Assembly (NCBI GenBank): GCA_002490465.1 | Contig: DKUB01000012.1 | Location: forward strand, 1-53,271 | Origin: Lachnoclostridium sp. UBA7215 | GTDB lineage: Bacteria > Bacillota > Clostridia > Lachnospirales > Lachnospiraceae | Direction of reading: 5' to 3' | Length of the DNA: 53,271 bases | Part shown: piece after piece, positions 1 through 6,859 of the stretch | Position numbering within the stretch: position 1 is the first letter of the stretch | Layout: the number at the start of each line of letters is the position of its first letter | Made by a program: the position numbers and the translations under genes | The notes under the pieces: model-generated | What the model was told of the DNA's origin: nothing | Databases searched by the model: none | What the model saw: only the letters and a program-made list of their open reading frames with translations

Positions 1-91
1 AAACAACTTCTACTTATATAACGAAATAAACAGAAAAAAAGTTGCAAAAATCAAAAAAATTCCAAAAAATCTTTTCTTTAACAAAAAAATC

Positions 92-100
92 TGGTATTAT
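92..100 (+). promoter_or_regulatory. possible extended -10 promoter for the aldolase-like gene
   Basis: TGGTATTAT lies 47 bases before the chosen start, in a very AT-rich leader. This is an extended -10 (TGn plus TATTAT). No good -35 hexamer is visible 17 bases upstream, so the call rests on the extended -10 alone. Confidence 0.4.
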
Positions 101-146
101 TAACACATTATTGTATTGCAAATCATGCAGAAAATGGAGGGAAAAT

Positions 147-1124
147 ATGGAAAAGAAAAAAGGCTCACTTTTATCATTCCGCCCGGATATCAAAGTAGTA
201 GATGCTACAATACGTGACGGAGGACTTGTCAATGATTTCCGGTTTACAGAAGATTTTATTAAAGATTTGTATAAAAGTAATGTAGAAGCCGGTATTGACT
301 ATATGGAATTTGGATATAAAGCTTCCAAAGATATTTTTGATGAAAATGAATTTGGCACATGGAAATTCTGTGATGAGGATTCTATCCGAAACATTGTCGG
401 TGACAACGATACCGATATGAAAATTGCTGTTATGGCAGATGTCGGCCGCTGTGATTACAAAAAAGATATTATCAGCCGCTCGGACAGTGCAATTGATTTG
501 GTACGTGTCGCTACTTATATTAACACAATTCCGGCAGCGATTCATATGGTAGAGCATTGCAAAAATATGGGCTATGAGACTACGATTAACATAATGGCGA
601 TTTCGAATGCAAAAGAATCGGAGCTTGACGAGGCGCTTGAACTGATTGGGCAGAGCCCGGTGGACGGCATTTATCTTGTAGACAGCTATGGCTCCCTGTA
701 CATGGAGCAGATTGACGAGCTGGCAGACAAGTATCTTGCTATGGCCGACAAATACGATAAGTTTGTAGGCATCCATGCCCATAATAACCAGCAGCTTGCC
801 TTTGCCAACACGATTGCCGCCCTGACTTATGGTGTGAGCTACCTGGATGCCACCGTCAGCGGCATGGGGCGCGGGGCAGGAAACTGTGCCAGTGAACAGC
901 TTTTGAGTTTCCTTAAAAACCCCAAATACGATATCATTCCTATCCTTAAATTTCTGGAAAAACATATTGTACCTCTAAAGGAAGCCGGAGTTACATGGGG
1001 ATACAATATCCCTTACCTGATTACCGGGCAGATGAACCGCCATCCGCGAAGCGCCATTGCTGCCACCAATGAAAAAAGGACGGATTATCTGAATTTTTTT
1101 CTCGAAATGAACGATAAAGACTGA
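147..1124 (+). CDS. DRE-TIM metallolyase / aldolase catalytic domain protein
   Basis: A 325-residue protein with the N-terminal motif DATIRDGGLVND (the DRE-TIM signature, R-D-G), then a TIM-barrel with GIHAHNNQQLAFANT and GMGRGAGN, the typical metal-binding HxH and glycine-rich C-terminal barrel motifs of the HMG-CoA lyase, homocitrate synthase and 4-hydroxy-2-oxovalerate aldolase family. The substrate cannot be told from sequence; partners such as an acetaldehyde dehydrogenase are absent nearby. The reading frame stays open to base 42, but ATG at 147 is preceded by GGAGGG (136-141) at a 5-base spacing and is the likely start. A divergent copy of its 3' end, including the stop codon, recurs at about 2515-2590, beyond the next gene. 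Confidence 0.85.
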   Translation: MEKKKGSLLSFRPDIKVVDATIRDGGLVNDFRFTEDFIKDLYKSNVEAGIDYMEFGYKASKDIFDENEFGTWKFCDEDSIRNIVGDNDTDMKIAVMADVGRCDYKKDIISRSDSAIDLVRVATYINTIPAAIHMVEHCKNMGYETTINIMAISNAKESELDEALELIGQSPVDGIYLVDSYGSLYMEQIDELADKYLAMADKYDKFVGIHAHNNQQLAFANTIAALTYGVSYLDATVSGMGRGAGNCASEQLLSFLKNPKYDIIPILKFLEKHIVPLKEAGVTWGYNIPYLITGQMNRHPRSAIAATNEKRTDYLNFFLEMNDKD

Positions 1125-1148
1125 TGTTAAAAACTCATTTAATATTGC
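1072..1148 (+). repeat. direct repeat copy 1 (3' end of aldolase-like gene)
   Basis: This stretch covers the last 16 or so codons of the aldolase-like gene, its stop, and about 20 bases beyond. It aligns with 2515-2590 in the same orientation. The best core, CTCGAAATGAA(C/T)GATAAA followed by GACTGATGTT, differs at one base. Confidence 0.7.
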
Positions 1149-1184
1149 AAGAGGACGGGCGATGTTACATTTCCCATCCTCTTG
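1148..1184. terminator. bidirectional terminator between convergent genes
   Basis: CAAGAGGACGGG (1148-1159) and CCCATCCTCTTG (1173-1184) form a 12-bp stem with one G-T pair and a 13-base loop, followed by TCTTTA on the plus strand. It sits between the converging ends of the aldolase-like gene and the unknown gene. Confidence 0.55.
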
Positions 1185-1207
1185 TCTTTACCGCCTTCAA
1201 CCACACC

Positions 1208-2437
1208 CTAATATGTTGCCAACACGGAATATTGATAATTATCCAGAAATTGTTTATACCACTCACTTCCATAATCAAAAGAAATATCCTGATTTAAGTC
1301 ATGTAAGCCAGCAGATGAATACCCGATAGACAACACCATATCCGGCACATTTTTCCATCCCCGCTCTGCCACCTCCTGAATCCAGCTGCAGACAGCATTT
1401 GCATAATCTTCTTTTGCCTCATATGGGAAAATCGGGTCCATCCATACTCCCTCACGAATCAGCACTTTTATATCTGTCCCATCTTCTGTGTAATATGTGC
1501 CATTCTCTTCCTTCAGCTCATTTAACCGATAACCTGTATATCTGTACACTTCTCTATAAGCCAAGACTTTATGGTTACTTAATTGATTGCTTACCTGGAC
1601 GCCATGAGCACCATCACGCTCCGAGAACCATTTGATTTGCTCCCAGAGATGTTTCCCATTTTCCCCCTGATTTAACACTAATTCCATTTTTTCCTTCCTG
1701 TCAGCGTGCTCACAATCTACAAAAATGTAATAACTGTAAGGATCTACCTGGAAAGTATACGGGGTTGATTCTTCTATTGCTAATTCATTCTTGGAAAATA
1801 TATTATGTAGTTGTGCGTTACATAGCTGTCTATAAAAAGAAATTTCAGAAGCATTTATCTCTTCATAATTAAGAGTTACATTATTTACCCGAAATACCGA
1901 ATCAAGCATATTCGCACCTGTCACTTTCCCTCTTTTCAACATGGATATTTCATTGCGGTATCCAATACTTCTTTCCTCCCTCGTCAAGTCCGAAGTAAAC
2001 CAGGGACAGGTAGGATCATAATACTTTCTCTCAATATAGAGCTCCGGATCATCGTGCTGTTTTGCTTCTTCTACTAATTTGCTATATTTATCCATAAGAA
2101 TTTGATAACACACTTCACCCGAAGACACATAGGGACACTTCTGTCCGGAACGTGTAATCTCATCACCCGCATTTTCAAGTGTTTTCTGGTTGGTTTCTAT
2201 GGCTTTATTAAAATACGACTGAATATCAACCGTCTGGTCAAATTTAATATTTTCCGATTGACGATAAACTTTGGCTGTTTTTTGAATTTCCATGGCCTCT
2301 GTACTAATCGTCAGGCAGTCCCGTTTCATGGCAGTCTTCTTCTCAGGACACTGTATTTTTTTTGCACCCTTGTGTCCATTCTGAAAAAATAATCTTAAAA
2401 CCTCTTCCTGCCGCTTTACTTTGAACATATCTGTCAT
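1208..2437 (-). CDS. unknown 409-aa protein (possibly DUF4885-like)
   Basis: A soluble-looking protein with no signal peptide or membrane segment. It is rich in charged and aromatic residues, with a central region reading YIERKYYDPTCPWFTSDLT and then EERSIGYRNEIS. That region reminds me of DUF4885-type proteins of Firmicutes, but I cannot confirm it without a profile search, and no function is known to me. The start at 2437 (MTDMFKVK) is chosen because GGGAGGAGA lies ten bases upstream; an in-frame ATG at 2464 has no such site. A TTGAAA / TATATT promoter with 18-base spacing lies at 2505-2510 and 2481-2486. The gene is flanked by two copies of the neighbouring aldolase gene's 3' end, which suggests it arrived by insertion. 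Confidence 0.7.
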   Translation of the reverse strand: MTDMFKVKRQEEVLRLFFQNGHKGAKKIQCPEKKTAMKRDCLTISTEAMEIQKTAKVYRQSENIKFDQTVDIQSYFNKAIETNQKTLENAGDEITRSGQKCPYVSSGEVCYQILMDKYSKLVEEAKQHDDPELYIERKYYDPTCPWFTSDLTREERSIGYRNEISMLKRGKVTGANMLDSVFRVNNVTLNYEEINASEISFYRQLCNAQLHNIFSKNELAIEESTPYTFQVDPYSYYIFVDCEHADRKEKMELVLNQGENGKHLWEQIKWFSERDGAHGVQVSNQLSNHKVLAYREVYRYTGYRLNELKEENGTYYTEDGTDIKVLIREGVWMDPIFPYEAKEDYANAVCSWIQEVAERGWKNVPDMVLSIGYSSAGLHDLNQDISFDYGSEWYKQFLDNYQYSVLATY

Positions 2438-2480
2438 AACAATATCTCCTCCCAAAAATCTCATAATATATATCGGTTAT

Positions 2481-2510
2481 AATATATTTCCAGCTTACTT
2501 ATAATTTCAA
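2481..2510 (-). promoter_or_regulatory. promoter for the unknown 409-aa gene
   Basis: On the minus strand TTGAAA (2505-2510) and TATATT (2481-2486) are separated by 18 bases, in a markedly AT-rich intergenic stretch just upstream of the gene's ribosome binding site. Confidence 0.5.
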
Positions 2511-2514
2511 AAAC

Positions 2515-2590
2515 AAAAAAGAACTAATTATCTGATTTTTGTCTCGAAATGAATGATAAAGACTGATGTTTTTAAGCATCTAATTTGCTA
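2515..2590 (+). repeat. direct repeat copy 2 (vestigial aldolase gene 3' end)
   Basis: A same-strand copy of 1072-1148. It still reads F-C-L-E-M-N-D-K-D-stop in one frame, the same C-terminus as the intact gene, with a synonymous AAC to AAT change and a one-base deletion upstream. It has no gene body in front of it, so it is a 3' remnant. Confidence 0.7.
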
Positions 2591-2641
2591 TCGGCAAAGT
2601 TTTACTTATTTTTGTTGTTTGAAATTGATATTTTGCCGATA
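2589..2641. promoter_or_regulatory. operator-like inverted repeat at the Fic promoter
   Basis: TATCGGCAAA (2589-2598) and TTTGCCGATA (2632-2641) are perfect 10-bp inverted copies with centres 43 bases apart (about four helical turns). The right arm fills most of the spacer between the -35 and -10 boxes of the Fic gene, so binding there would block RNA polymerase. The arrangement suits a dimeric repressor or a looped pair of sites. The Fic protein's own N-terminal DNA-binding domain is a candidate binder (inference). Confidence 0.6.
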
Positions 2642-2653
2642 AGGTGATATAAT
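2625..2653 (+). promoter_or_regulatory. sigma-A type promoter for the Fic gene
   Basis: TTGATA (2625-2630) and TATAAT (2648-2653) are separated by exactly 17 bases, 31 bases before the start codon at 2684. Confidence 0.8.
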
Positions 2654-2683
2654 AAGGGCAGATATTAAAGGAGGAACTGCTCA

Positions 2684-3577
2684 ATGAAATATATCTCTGT
2701 AGCAGAAGCCGCAAAACGCTGGAGCGTATCAGAGCGAAGTGTGCGCAATTATTGTGCTCAGGGAAAAATCCCGGAGGCTTTTCTGGCGGGAAAGACCTGG
2801 AATATTCCCGAAATTGCTAAAAAGCCGGACCGCATCAATCGAAAAAACAATGCACCGACTACCTTACTTGAAGTTCTGCGCGCTGAAAAAGCATCCAAAG
2901 TACCCGGCAGTATTTATCACAAAGTGCAGATTGAGCTAACCTATAATTCCAACCATATAGAGGGAAGCCGCCTGACTCATGACGAGACACGATTCATTTT
3001 TGAAACCAATACTATTGGTATGGACAACGGCGCAGTCAATGTAGATGATGTGGTGGAGACCGCCAATCATTTCAAGTGTATTGACATCGTAATTGAAAAC
3101 GCAGGCTATGCTCTCAGTGAACGATTGATCAAGCAACTTCATGCCATACTAAAAAACGGCACTTCCGACAGCCGCAAGGAGTGGTTTGCTATCGGCGATT
3201 ATAAAAAATTTCCCAATGAGGTGGGCGGTCAACACACAGCGCTGCCGGGGGAAGTAAAGACAAAAATACAGAAACTCCTGAAAAACTACAACTGCGTGAA
3301 GGAAAAAACACTGGAGGATATCATTGACTTCCATTATCAGTTTGAGTGCATCCATCCCTTTCAGGATGGCAACGGCCGTGTGGGGCGCTTAATTTTATTC
3401 AAAGAATGTCTTAGAAACAATATCGTACCGTTTATCATTGATGAAGAACTCAAAATGTTCTATTACCGCGGTCTCCATGAGTGGAAACGGGAACGGGGCT
3501 ATTTGATGGATACCTGCCTTGCTGCCCAGGACAAATTCAAATCCTATTTAGATTATTTCCGCATTGCTTATGAATGA
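2684..3577 (+). CDS. Fic family protein with N-terminal helix-turn-helix
   Basis: 297 residues. Residues 3-45 (YISVAEAAKRW...RNYCAQGKIP...W) resemble a MerR/excisionase-type DNA-binding domain. The canonical Fic core HPFQDGNGRVGR is at 224-235, with the catalytic His and the nucleotide-binding GNGR loop intact, so AMP transfer from ATP to a target protein is expected. SNHIEG at 89-94 fits the inhibitory (S/T)xxxE(G/N) helix motif; its place before the core makes this a self-inhibited class II Fic, consistent with no separate antitoxin gene. AAAGGAGG precedes the ATG. Its own promoter overlaps an inverted repeat, hinting at self-regulation. The target is unknown. Confidence 0.9.
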   Translation: MKYISVAEAAKRWSVSERSVRNYCAQGKIPEAFLAGKTWNIPEIAKKPDRINRKNNAPTTLLEVLRAEKASKVPGSIYHKVQIELTYNSNHIEGSRLTHDETRFIFETNTIGMDNGAVNVDDVVETANHFKCIDIVIENAGYALSERLIKQLHAILKNGTSDSRKEWFAIGDYKKFPNEVGGQHTALPGEVKTKIQKLLKNYNCVKEKTLEDIIDFHYQFECIHPFQDGNGRVGRLILFKECLRNNIVPFIIDEELKMFYYRGLHEWKRERGYLMDTCLAAQDKFKSYLDYFRIAYE

Positions 3578-3595
3578 CCATCAGCACAGGTAATC

Positions 3596-3645
3596 AAACA
3601 AGAAGAGGGACTACTGCAAATAGCAAACAATCCCTCTTCTTGTTT
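3596..3645. terminator. strong bidirectional terminator
   Basis: AAACAAGAAGAGGGA (3596-3610) and its exact 15-base inverse (3631-3645) flank a 20-base loop. The A-rich and T-rich ends suit termination of both the Fic gene (plus) and the lipoprotein gene (minus). Confidence 0.85.
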
Positions 3646-3669
3646 AGAACTTTCTTAATGCAGCAGACT

Positions 3670-4038
3670 CTACTCCAACGACTGCTCCACTTTCTCTTTT
3701 ACCGCTTTCAGGTTGGCAATCATTTTATCCAGCTCGTCTGCCGCTTTCTTTCCATCCTCTTCTGTCGTATCTGCCACCTGTTTTCTGACACGTTCCGACA
3801 TATCCGTCAGTTGTTTTTTCATGTCGGTAAATGCCTGCTCGACTTCTAACCCATTGTCCTTTACCAGCTTCTCCAAATCTGCATACAGAGACAATGCCTC
3901 GTCTGTTTTCTCCATAACCAGTTGCTTTGTATCCTCTTTTATGCCATCTCCGCAGCCGGTCAAACAGCTAAAACAAAGACATATGGACAAAACAAAAACC
4001 GACCAATGAAATCTTTTTCCCCCTCTCACATCAAACAC
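3670..4038 (-). CDS. small helical lipoprotein
   Basis: 122 residues. A basic N-terminus and hydrophobic stretch end in the lipobox LTGC (Cys29), so the mature protein should be lipid-anchored outside the membrane. The rest is charged and heptad-like (EKTDEALSLYADLEKL, AADELDKMIANLKAVKEKV), predicting a helical coiled coil. GGGGAGG lies six bases before the ATG at 4038. No known family is recognised. It sits downstream of cysS, separated by two hairpins. Confidence 0.75.
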   Translation of the reverse strand: MFDVRGGKRFHWSVFVLSICLCFSCLTGCGDGIKEDTKQLVMEKTDEALSLYADLEKLVKDNGLEVEQAFTDMKKQLTDMSERVRKQVADTTEEDGKKAADELDKMIANLKAVKEKVEQSLE

Positions 4039-4077
4039 CTCCCCATTTTTTTAATAATTTATCACTCTTTCAAACAT

Positions 4078-4092
4078 GCCGCCACAGGCGGC
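4078..4092. other. short GC hairpin upstream of the lipoprotein gene
   Basis: GCCGCC-ACA-GGCGGC is a perfect 6-bp stem with a 3-base loop, between the cysS terminator and the lipoprotein gene. It may be a second terminator hairpin or part of the lipoprotein leader. Confidence 0.4.
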
Positions 4093-4118
4093 ACAAACAT
4101 TATCGTGACTAAAACACC

Positions 4119-4150
4119 GGGCTGCCGCTGCTTCGCAGCTTTACCAGCCC
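4119..4150 (-). terminator. cysS terminator
   Basis: Immediately after the cysS stop, the minus strand reads GGGCTG ... CAGCCC enclosing a second stem GCTGC-gaa-GCAGC, and is followed by GTGTTTTAG. A compound stem and a short T-run indicate intrinsic termination. Confidence 0.6.
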
Positions 4151-4154
4151 TCCC

Positions 4155-5588
4155 TCATTCGAGACTCCACGAAGTTCCTTCCCGCGTGTCTTTCAACATA
4201 ATTCCTTTTTCTGCCAGCTCTGCACGTATTTCATCTGCTCTGGCAAAATCCTTTTCGGCTTTTGCTGCCGCCCTCTCTGCTATCTTTTTCTCCACGTAAG
4301 CGGCAAGCTCCGTATCGGTGTCATGATCGGTCTCTCTCTCTGCCTCCCCATCCATCAGTCCAAGCGATAAAACGGTATCAAAATCCTCTGCAAGTGCCCT
4401 CTTAGACGCATCAGAAAGATCTGATTTCAACATATCATAAAGTACTGTGATAGCAGAGGATGTATTTAAGTCATTTGCCATTGCTTCTGCGAATTTTTGC
4501 TTAAATTCGGTTATCTGTCTGCTGTCATCCGGTGTCACACTACTGTTGTCGTCCGAAAGTCTCTGAATTCGTTTTCTCAACTTATCATATGCCGCCACGG
4601 CATTGTCCAGTGTCTCCCATGTAAATTCCAGCGGTTTGCGGTAATGGGACTGCAGGCAGAACAGGCGGTACGCCAGAGGATGGTACCCCTTCTCTTCCAG
4701 CAGGGAAACCGTCAGAAACTCACCGTCACTCTTGCTCATTTTCCCATTTTTTGTATTTAAATGGTTTACATGAAACCAGTAATTACACCATTTATGGCCG
4801 GTATATGCTTCACTCTGCGCAATTTCGTTTGTGTGATGCGGAAAAATATTATCAACGCCGCCGCAGTGGATGTCCATATATTCCCCAAGATGTTTCATAC
4901 TGATACAGGAGCACTCAATATGCCATCCCGGATATCCCACTCCCCAGGGACTGTCCCACTTCAACTCCTGATTGTCAAATTTTGATTTTGTAAACCACAG
5001 AACGAAATCCGTCTTGTTTTTCTTATTTGTGTCCTCGTCCACATCCTCCCTGACACCTACCTGCAGTTCTTCCTCTTTTTGCGCCGATAAAACATAATAC
5101 TGCTCGAGCTTTGACGTGTCAAAATATACATTTTCTCCCGCAACATAGGCGTAACCCTTGTCCAGAAGAACTTCTATCATATGAATAAACTCTGGAATAC
5201 AGTTTGTGGCCGGCTCAACCACATCCGGTTTCTTTATATTCAGTTTTCTACAGTCTGACATAAAAGCATCCGTATAAAAACGGGCAATATCCATTACGGT
5301 TTTATGTTCCCTTTTTGCCCCTTTCAGCATCTTATCCTCACCGGTATCCCCATCGCTTGTCAGATGCCCTACGTCGGTAATATTCATAACACGTTTTACA
5401 TCATACCCCGCATAGCGCAGATATTTCTCTAACACATCCTCCATGATATAACTTCGCAGATTACCGATATGCGCATAGTGGTACACCGTAGGACCACATG
5501 TATACATACTGACTTTTCCCTCTTCATTCGGAATAAATTCATCGACTCTTTTTGTCAAGGTATTATACATAAACATTTTCTTTTTCAT
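4155..5588 (-). CDS. cysS: cysteine--tRNA ligase
   Basis: 477 residues, normal length for CysRS, which charges tRNA-Cys in the cytoplasm. Class I signatures are present: YTCGPTVYHYAHIGN near residues 29-43 (HIGN variant of HIGH, with the zinc-ligand Cys31), GWHIECSCIS and HCGGVDNIFPHH for the remaining zinc ligands and active site, and KMSKS for ATP. The C-terminal region after about residue 360 is the helical DALR-type domain. AGGGG lies seven bases before the ATG at 5588. No T-box leader is visible; only 56 bases separate it from the acyltransferase gene upstream, so it is probably read from there. Confidence 0.97.
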   Translation of the reverse strand: MKKKMFMYNTLTKRVDEFIPNEEGKVSMYTCGPTVYHYAHIGNLRSYIMEDVLEKYLRYAGYDVKRVMNITDVGHLTSDGDTGEDKMLKGAKREHKTVMDIARFYTDAFMSDCRKLNIKKPDVVEPATNCIPEFIHMIEVLLDKGYAYVAGENVYFDTSKLEQYYVLSAQKEEELQVGVREDVDEDTNKKNKTDFVLWFTKSKFDNQELKWDSPWGVGYPGWHIECSCISMKHLGEYMDIHCGGVDNIFPHHTNEIAQSEAYTGHKWCNYWFHVNHLNTKNGKMSKSDGEFLTVSLLEEKGYHPLAYRLFCLQSHYRKPLEFTWETLDNAVAAYDKLRKRIQRLSDDNSSVTPDDSRQITEFKQKFAEAMANDLNTSSAITVLYDMLKSDLSDASKRALAEDFDTVLSLGLMDGEAERETDHDTDTELAAYVEKKIAERAAAKAEKDFARADEIRAELAEKGIMLKDTREGTSWSLE

Positions 5589-5615
5589 ACAAAGCCCCTC
5601 ACAATTCTTTTACAG

Positions 5616-5643
5616 TGATAATCATCACTTGATAATCATCACT
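5616..5643. repeat. 14-bp tandem duplication
   Basis: TGATAATCATCACT occurs twice head to tail (5616-5629 and 5630-5643). Each unit with its preceding bases also forms AGTGAT-aatc-ATCACT-like palindromes. It fills the gap between the acyltransferase stop and the cysS ribosome binding site. Confidence 0.7.
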
Positions 5644-5644
5644 G

Positions 5645-6841
5645 CTATTTTACCCTATGCCTGCCATATAGGGCAAGGATTTTTTTTGCCAGGGGACGTT
5701 CCACCAGATATGTCATGACAGTAGCCACGAGAAAAGTAAGAGCAAGACAGCTAATCATATACTTCCACTGCCATACCGTATCCCCCAGCTGATTTGGCTC
5801 CACATCCCCCTCCCAATACGGGATGCGGAATTCCTTGAACTTAACAGCAATAAACTGATGCCAGATGTAGAGATTATACGATATGCCGGACAAAAATGCC
5901 ATAATCCGGTTATCAAAAATACGCCGGAACCACCCGGATGAAAAAATTACAGCTATGACAAACAGCATAAACACCAGGGAAAGAATATAGCGGTTTTCTA
6001 CCTGCCACTGCGCACCTGAAGCAGCCTCCCGCAAATCCTTTGTGAGAAGAAAATACACGTAGACGCATACAACCGCTGCAATTGTCCAAAAGATACCCTC
6101 CGCAGAATTTCTCTTCCTCCCCTTTGTCATTGCCACATACAGCCATGCCGCCAGAAGGCCGTTTGCGTACACACTTGTAAATGTCAGAACATGATTGGAA
6201 TAAAGGGCAGGATTCAGCGTTTCCATATTCTGTCCTATATAATAAGAACTAAACAGGCCAAGCAGCGCCATAACAATATAAGTTATCATCGGCTTTTTCT
6301 GAAAAGCCCTTGCATAAAGCGGGAAAAACAGGTAAAGCTGCATCTCTACTGCCACCGTCCATAAAACACCGTTTAGCTTTGTATCCACACAGGCGGCCGG
6401 GAAAAAATTATGCACAAAAAACACATGCGGCACTAAATCCCCAAACAGAGCCTTATTGTCCACATACACCCCCATTGCCAGAGCAAAAATAAGGGCAATT
6501 GCTATAGCAGCATAATAGGACGGCAAAATACGTGCCGCCCTCTTGACATAAAATTCTGATACAGACTGTGTTTTCTCCCCGTACACCATTGCCCTGGCAT
6601 ATGGAAGAAACAGGCAAAAACCGGAAAGGAAAATCATCATATCTACCATAAGGTATCCGGTTCTTGGCAGCCAGTCAAGGTTCAATGGCCCTGCTTCCGG
6701 CGAAAGCCAGCTTTGCTGCCAGAAGTGAAACCACATTACTATTAGTATGGCAATGGCCCGGATTCCATCTAAGACGCCTATGTGTCCAACCTCAAACGAA
6801 GTTTGAGGTTTCTCATACGCATCCGCTATCTTTTCACTCAT
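5645..6841 (-). CDS. membrane acyltransferase (acyltransferase_3 / OafA family)
   Basis: About 398 residues with some ten hydrophobic helices. The N-terminal LDGIRAIAILIVMWFHFW is the family's first membrane segment with its conserved RAIA and the active-site His; VERPLAKK near the end is the usual last-helix motif. These enzymes move acyl groups, often acetyl, onto cell-surface sugars or lipids. The start at 6841 (MSEKIADAY) is preferred over 6847 because GGGG lies eight bases upstream of it and only two from the other ATG. It follows the DUF4340 gene by 18 bases and probably belongs to that operon. The substrate is unknown. Confidence 0.85.
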   Translation of the reverse strand: MSEKIADAYEKPQTSFEVGHIGVLDGIRAIAILIVMWFHFWQQSWLSPEAGPLNLDWLPRTGYLMVDMMIFLSGFCLFLPYARAMVYGEKTQSVSEFYVKRAARILPSYYAAIAIALIFALAMGVYVDNKALFGDLVPHVFFVHNFFPAACVDTKLNGVLWTVAVEMQLYLFFPLYARAFQKKPMITYIVMALLGLFSSYYIGQNMETLNPALYSNHVLTFTSVYANGLLAAWLYVAMTKGRKRNSAEGIFWTIAAVVCVYVYFLLTKDLREAASGAQWQVENRYILSLVFMLFVIAVIFSSGWFRRIFDNRIMAFLSGISYNLYIWHQFIAVKFKEFRIPYWEGDVEPNQLGDTVWQWKYMISCLALTFLVATVMTYLVERPLAKKILALYGRHRVK

Positions 6842-6859
6842 CCTCATTTCCCCTTTAAA

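Noticed and set aside
174..965. 263-aa minus-strand open frame opposite the aldolase-like gene
   Set aside because: The plus strand has the DRE-TIM motifs and a ribosome binding site; the antisense frame shows no family features.
5589..5644. T-box or other leader for cysS
   Set aside because: Only 56 bases lie between the genes, with no T-box sequence; just a 14-bp tandem duplication is seen.
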